Shown: in pieces, positions 60,199 to 64,000 of the stretch
Position numbering within the stretch: position 1 is the first letter of the stretch
How the letters are laid out: each line of letters starts with the position of its first letter
Origin: Paenibacillus sophorae
GTDB taxonomy: Bacteria > Bacillota > Bacilli > Paenibacillales > Paenibacillaceae
Assembly (NCBI RefSeq): GCF_018966525.1
Contig: NZ_CP076607.1
Span: 3,410,001 to 3,474,000, forward strand
Length of the DNA: 64,000 bases
Direction of reading: 5' to 3'
Translations under genes and position numbers: made by a program
The notes under the pieces: model-generated
What the model saw: only the letters and a program-made list of their open reading frames with translations
The model's database searches: none
What the model was told of the DNA's origin: nothing

Positions 60199-60957
60199 AT
60201 GAAGCTGATATCATGGAATGTCAACGGGCTGAGAGCCTGTGTGAACAAAGGATTTAATGAGTATTTTGCGGAAGAAGACGCGGATATCTTCTGCTTGCAG
60301 GAGACGAAGCTTCAGGAAGGGCAAATTTCTCTGGATCACGGGGAGAAATATAGACAGTACTGGAATTATGCCGTGAAGAAAGGGTACTCTGGAACCGCCG
60401 TTTTCACCAAAAAAGAACCTCTCTCTGTCTCCATCGGCATTGAGGGCGTGGAGGAGACGGAGGGGAGAGTCATCACCCTGGAATACGAGGGCTTCTATCT
60501 CGTTAACGCATACAGCCCCAATGCCCGGCGCGACCTTTCGCGGCTGGCCTACCGGCTGGAATGGGAAGACCGTTTCCGCGCCCATCTGAAGCGCCTCGAC
60601 AAGCAAAAGCCTGTTGTGATATGCGGGGATCTTAACGTCGCGCATCAAGAAATCGATCTGAAGAATCCGAAGTCTAACAACGGCAACTCCGGTTTTACGC
60701 TTGAGGAGAGGGGGAAGATGACCGAGCTTCTGGCCTCGGGCTTTATCGATTCGTTCCGGCATCTGCATCCGGATACAAAAGACGTCTACTCCTGGTGGTC
60801 TTACATGCCGAAGGTGCGGGAGCGGAATGTGGGCTGGCGGATTGACTATTTTCTTGTATCGGAAAGGCTGGCTCCTGCTATTGCCGATGCCCGGATTGAG
60901 TGCGCGGTCATGGGCAGTGATCATTGTCCGGTCGTGCTGGAGCTGAACGGATTTTAA
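60199..60957 (+). CDS. exoA: Exodeoxyribonuclease III (AP endonuclease)
   Basis: Cuts DNA at abasic sites during base-excision repair. 252 residues with all signature residues: WNVNGLRACVNKGF, LQETKLQEGQ (metal Glu), NAYSPNARRDLSRLAYRLEWE, GDLNVAHQEIDL, GWRIDYFLVS and the terminal GSDHCPV (catalytic Asp-His). A nearby AlkD-like glycosylase would produce the abasic sites it acts on, although on the other strand. AAGGAG precedes ATG. Confidence 0.95.
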   Translation: MKLISWNVNGLRACVNKGFNEYFAEEDADIFCLQETKLQEGQISLDHGEKYRQYWNYAVKKGYSGTAVFTKKEPLSVSIGIEGVEETEGRVITLEYEGFYLVNAYSPNARRDLSRLAYRLEWEDRFRAHLKRLDKQKPVVICGDLNVAHQEIDLKNPKSNNGNSGFTLEERGKMTELLASGFIDSFRHLHPDTKDVYSWWSYMPKVRERNVGWRIDYFLVSERLAPAIADARIECAVMGSDHCPVVLELNGF

Positions 60958-61001
60958 GAAACTTTGCGGTTCAAAACAGAACAATCGGAGGATGAGCAAG
61001 T

Positions 61002-62234
61002 ATGACTTCATTTGAACAGATGTTGGACAAATACGCGAATTTGGTTATCAAAGTGGGTGTGAACATTCAGCCCGGGCAAGTACTAATGGTCCATGCTCCG
61101 CTGGAGACCGCCGCGCTGACCCGGCTGATTGTAGCCAAGGCTTATGAAGCGGGCGCCAAATACGTCATCATGGATTGGGACGATGAAGCGGTGTCCCGAA
61201 TCCGTTACGAGAAAGCGCCGGAGGACTCCTTTGGGTATTACCCGCAGTGGCATGCGGATATGCTGGAGAAATTCGCTGAAGAGGGCGGCGCGATCCTGCA
61301 TATCAAAGTACCCGATCCGGAGCTGCTGCGCGGCATTGATTCGGCCAAAGTGTCGGCAGCGGTCAAAGCGGCGGCGGTCGCCCGCCAGAAGTACCAGGCC
61401 TATACCCGAAACAGCCGGATCAGCTGGTCGCTGGTCAAGGCGCCGACCCGGGCCTGGGCCGACAAAGTGTTCGCTGATCTGCCGGAAGAACAGCGCATAG
61501 ACGCCATGTGGAAGGCGATCTTCCTGATGAACCGGGTTGAAGCGGAGGGTGATCCCGTCGCCGCTTGGCAGAAGCATATCGCCAATCTGAAAGAAAGCCA
61601 GGAGAAGCTGAACGCCAAGCGTTACAAAAGTCTGCATTACCGCGCCCCGGGAACCGATCTGCGCGTCGAGCTGCCGGAAGGACATTTATGGCGGGCCGCA
61701 GGCGGAGAGAATGAACAAGGCGTATATTTTGTCGCGAATATGCCAACGGAGGAAGTGTACACGATGCCGCACCGCACCGGAGTGAACGGAACCGTAAGCA
61801 GTACAATGCCTCTTAATCTGAACGGACGGCTTGTGGACGGCATTAAATTGACGTTCAAGGAAGGCAAGGTAACAGAATTTGACGCTTCCACCGGACGCGA
61901 GCATCTGGCCTCGCTGCTGGAGACGGACGAAGGCGCATCCTACCTGGGCGAGATGGCGCTTGTACCGTATGATTCGCCGATATCGCGGCTGAACCGGATT
62001 TTTTACAATACGGGCATCGACGAGAACGCCTCCTGCCACTTCGCTCTCGGCAGCGCTTATCCCGTCAATATCGAGGGAGGAACGAAGCTCAGCCGGGAGG
62101 AGTTGCTGGCGAAGGGGGCAAATATCAGCCTGACGCATGTGGACTTTATGATTGGATCGGCGGAGCTGGATATTGACGGCGAGCTGCCGGACGGAACGGT
62201 CGAGCCGGTATTCAGACAAGGAAACTGGGCGTAA
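61002..62234 (+). CDS. M29-family aminopeptidase
   Basis: A 410-residue metallo-aminopeptidase of the AmpS/PepS type. An N-terminal Rossmann-like domain (VKVGVNIQPGQVLMVHAPLETAALTRL) leads to the catalytic domain with MPTEEVYTMPHRTGVNGTVSST (metal-binding Glu and His), GREHLASLLETDEGASYLGEMALVPYDSPI, NENASCHFALGSAY-like stretch and THVDFMIGSAELDIDG. It is cytoplasmic and releases N-terminal residues from peptides. AATCGGAGG precedes ATG. It has its own terminator. Confidence 0.93.
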   Translation: MTSFEQMLDKYANLVIKVGVNIQPGQVLMVHAPLETAALTRLIVAKAYEAGAKYVIMDWDDEAVSRIRYEKAPEDSFGYYPQWHADMLEKFAEEGGAILHIKVPDPELLRGIDSAKVSAAVKAAAVARQKYQAYTRNSRISWSLVKAPTRAWADKVFADLPEEQRIDAMWKAIFLMNRVEAEGDPVAAWQKHIANLKESQEKLNAKRYKSLHYRAPGTDLRVELPEGHLWRAAGGENEQGVYFVANMPTEEVYTMPHRTGVNGTVSSTMPLNLNGRLVDGIKLTFKEGKVTEFDASTGREHLASLLETDEGASYLGEMALVPYDSPISRLNRIFYNTGIDENASCHFALGSAYPVNIEGGTKLSREELLAKGANISLTHVDFMIGSAELDIDGELPDGTVEPVFRQGNWA

Positions 62235-62285
62235 GCGGGGCGGTACACAGCTAAGAAACGCCAGTTGATAAATACGAAATTTGAA

Positions 62286-62336
62286 TAAGGGCAAGCCGTA
62301 TTGCAGACAAGGTCTGCGATAACGGCTTGCCTTTTC
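62286..62336 (+). terminator. Terminator, repeat copy 1
   Basis: GGGCAAGCCGT pairs with ACGGCTTGCC, with an inner GCAGAC/GTCTGC stem, followed by TTTT. Very similar in sequence to 62917-62973. Confidence 0.85.
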
Positions 62337-62356
62337 GAGGATAAGGAGTGATTCGC

Positions 62357-62896
62357 TTGATAGAACACCTGAATGAGGCGATTGGTTGGCCCAGTCTGCT
62401 GTGGCTGTTTCCCGTATTATTTATGTTCCATGATTTCGAGGAAATCTTGACGGTTGAAGCATGGGCCGTAAAACATAGGGACAAGGTGCTCCCTGCAATG
62501 CCGCCCTTTGCCCGCAAGGCGTTGTCCGCTTCGTTCAACTGTGACACCCGCCAATTTGCCCAAGATGTGCTTTATGTATTTACCGTCATCGTTGCTTCAA
62601 CCGTGCTCGCCGTGTTCTTCTCTTTCTACTTGCCGTTTCTGGCGGCCCTATCTTTGTTCTTCATCCACTCGTTTACGCATGCTTTTCAGGCCTTGTATTT
62701 AAAAATGTATACGCCCGGCGTCTGGAGCGCCGTCCTCATCGCGCTTCCCTATTCAGCGTACACTTTTTACCGGTATCTTGCCGCAAACATCGTTGATTGG
62801 GCGGATATCGGCCAGAGCCTGATTTTACTAGCGATTGCCGGGCCGCCCTTACTCTGGCTGCTACTAAAAGGGAGAGCGAAGGCTGCTGGTCAGTAG
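62357..62896 (+). CDS. HXXEE-motif membrane protein
   Basis: A 179-residue protein with about five hydrophobic helices and the defining H-x-x-E-E motif in MFHDFEEILTVE, next to a conserved Trp. The start is TTG 62357, since AAGGAG (62343-62348) overlaps a GTG at 62348 but sits eight bases before TTG. Family function is unknown; the His/Glu residues could bind metal in the membrane. It stands alone between two look-alike terminators. Confidence 0.85.
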   Translation: MIEHLNEAIGWPSLLWLFPVLFMFHDFEEILTVEAWAVKHRDKVLPAMPPFARKALSASFNCDTRQFAQDVLYVFTVIVASTVLAVFFSFYLPFLAALSLFFIHSFTHAFQALYLKMYTPGVWSAVLIALPYSAYTFYRYLAANIVDWADIGQSLILLAIAGPPLLWLLLKGRAKAAGQ

Positions 62897-62916
62897 GCGA
62901 TCAACTGATACCAAAT

Positions 62917-62973
62917 ATTATCAAAGGCAAGCCGATTACAGACAGATGTCTGTATGGACGGCTTGCCTTTTTC
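62917..62973 (+). terminator. Terminator, repeat copy 2
   Basis: AAAGGCAAGCCG pairs with CGGCTTGCCTTTTT, with inner ACAGAC/GTCTGT stem. Confidence 0.85.
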
Positions 62974-63157
62974 AATTTAGCAGCCCAGCCGCACATACTC
63001 GGCAGCAGGTGTCCGCTAATAAATCGGTTTTCAAGATTTCGAGGAAGCGATCTTCACGATCTTCACAAATTCATCGGCTAAATCATATTTTAGGGCTGAA
63101 GGCCATCCCTAAAACAATATGAATTGCTGAAAATTTGAGATCAGTCTGAGAAAGGTC

Positions 63158-63610
63158 TTGATTAAAAGGGAGGGAAAAGACATAGACACTTTACAGGGCG
63201 AGCAGTTTATTGAGCTTTCAGTTGGATCAGAAACATGCGCACTTCGTATTAAAGACATTCACGAGATAATCAGAATGCAGGGCGTAACCGAGATTCCATT
63301 CAGCAAACCCGCAGTCAAAGGCGTAATAAATCTTCGGGGCGGGATCGTTCCGGTAATGAGTCTTAGGAACCTGCTGGGGATGCCGGATGAGTCTTTCACC
63401 AAAACAACACGAATAATCATTATATGCCGTCATGAAGAGCTCATTGGATTAATTGTAGACAAAGTCAATCACATCACGACATATGAAGAGATTCATTCTC
63501 CGTTGAGCGCGGCATATGAAGAAAGCAGTCATGGAGTGTTTCAAGGAATTGCGAGCCGAGGCGAGCAGCTTATTGGCATACTGAAGCTGGAAGGGCTACT
63601 AGGGAGTTAG
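63158..63610 (+). CDS. CheW-like chemotaxis coupling protein
   Basis: 150 residues if started at TTG 63158. A CheW SH3-like fold: EQFIELSVGSETCALRIKDIHEIIR, VTEIPFSKPAVKGVINLRGGIVPVMSLRNLLGM (the NLRGxxxPV signature) and ELIGLIVDKVNHITTYE. It links chemoreceptors to the CheA kinase. A near-ideal ribosome site GGGAGGG (63168-63174) lies seven bases before ATA 63182, where homologues would begin, so the true start may be that ATA. The chemoreceptor gene follows 39 bases on; one operon. Confidence 0.9.
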   Translation: MIKREGKDIDTLQGEQFIELSVGSETCALRIKDIHEIIRMQGVTEIPFSKPAVKGVINLRGGIVPVMSLRNLLGMPDESFTKTTRIIIICRHEELIGLIVDKVNHITTYEEIHSPLSAAYEESSHGVFQGIASRGEQLIGILKLEGLLGS

Positions 63611-63649
63611 AAATAATTCAACAAAGTGATTAGCCTGGGAGGAAATCAT

Positions 63650-64000
63650 ATGAAATGGTTCTATAATTTTAAGACCGCTGTTAAGCTCCTGCTTGCTTTT
63701 TCCGTTCTTGGCATTATGGTAGTGTTCGTAGGTCTAAACGGTATTAAGCAGCAGGAGGAAATGAATAACCGGTTGAATGACATGTATCAGAATCATCTCC
63801 TGGCAATCAAGCCGCTCATGGAAACTAAAGATTTGTTCAACCAATCGAGAAATGAATTACGTAAATTATATATGAATAGCGGAAGCGAGAGCTCATTAAC
63901 GATCAAATCACTGAGAGACGACATGACTGCTGCCAGCGAGAGACTGGAGGAATTCAAGAGGACAGAGCTTACTGCGGAATCCCAGGAACAATTGCCGGTT
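63650..64000 (+). CDS. Methyl-accepting chemotaxis protein, 3' partial
   Basis: ATG 63650 with GGGAGGAAATCAT upstream; the frame is open to the right edge (117 codons). It has a short cytoplasmic start (MKWFYNFKTAVK), a membrane helix (LLLAFSVLGIMVVFVGLNGI), and then the helical 4HB sensing domain (LNDMYQNHLLAIKPLMETKD, SRNELRKLYMN). HAMP and signalling domains must lie beyond the window. It is coupled to the CheW gene upstream. Confidence 0.88.
   Translation, partial: MKWFYNFKTAVKLLLAFSVLGIMVVFVGLNGIKQQEEMNNRLNDMYQNHLLAIKPLMETKDLFNQSRNELRKLYMNSGSESSLTIKSLRDDMTAASERLEEFKRTELTAESQEQLPV

Noticed and set aside
1..64000. Defence island, CRISPR array, prophage or biosynthetic gene cluster
   Set aside because: No repeats of CRISPR type, no restriction, toxin-antitoxin, integrase, capsid, NRPS or PKS genes were seen. 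HelD and the pentapeptide protein alone are not enough to call one.

Overview
The window reads as chromosomal DNA of a Paenibacillus-like Firmicute (inference). The support is GC-moderate genes with strong AAGGAGG-type ribosome sites, three secreted proteins carrying the copper-amine-oxidase-like 'stalk' domain, S-layer homology domains, HelD, a THI-box thiamine operon, and LacI/AraC-controlled sugar clusters with ABC importers that lack their own ATPase. I found no rRNA, tRNA, CRISPR array, transposase or prophage. The left-hand gene (stalk protein) and the right-hand gene (chemoreceptor) are cut by the window edges.

Layout. 1-9.4 kb: housekeeping and envelope genes, namely a metallophosphoesterase lipoprotein, a nitroreductase, a PrsA-like foldase, an orphan LytTR protein, a lactonase-type beta-propeller, a divergent Hfq, a PAP2 phosphatase and an aromatic-acid-exporter-like membrane protein. 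9.4-22.5 kb: HelD, an MFS exporter, fructose-6-phosphate aldolase, rpiA-VanZ-GNAT, a MarR/MMPL pair with a clear operator, a PadR/HAAS-like pair whose second protein holds 16 consecutive A-x-G-x-hydrophobic pentads, and a TPR protein. 22.5-29.6 kb: a frameshifted RCC1/stalk gene, small proteins, psiE, a DUF2252 protein, a nucleoside hydrolase and an AT-richer gene resembling methylenetetrahydrofolate reductase.

29.7-34.9 kb: a minus-strand thiamine salvage operon (thiZ-thiX-thiY-thiM-thiD-thiE) behind a TPP riboswitch and terminator. The ATPase gene thiZ has no ATG, GTG or TTG in the right place. 34.9-40.4 kb: a scarred region. Pieces of thiZ, of a phosphotransferase gene, of a Cys-rich pentapeptide-repeat gene and of an S-layer-homology gene each occur twice, in the order expected from an old tandem duplication followed by different losses in the two copies.

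40.5-57.3 kb: a two-fold-repeat protein, AraC regulators, Fur, and carbohydrate use. An AraC regulator diverges from an isomerase / Gfo-Idh-MocA oxidoreductase / isomerase operon, which is followed by a GH13 alpha-glucosidase. A carbamoyltransferase paralogue with altered active-site motifs lies next. A LacI regulator with two identical palindromes upstream precedes a maltodextrin-type ABC importer (binding protein, two permeases) and a GH31 alpha-glucosidase. The importer would deliver oligosaccharide, the glucosidases would cleave it, and an ATPase encoded elsewhere would power uptake. 57.6-64 kb: a secreted nucleosidase/stalk fusion, AlkD-type DNA glycosylase, DUF1349, exonuclease III, M29 aminopeptidase, an HXXEE membrane protein between two look-alike terminators, CheW and a chemoreceptor.
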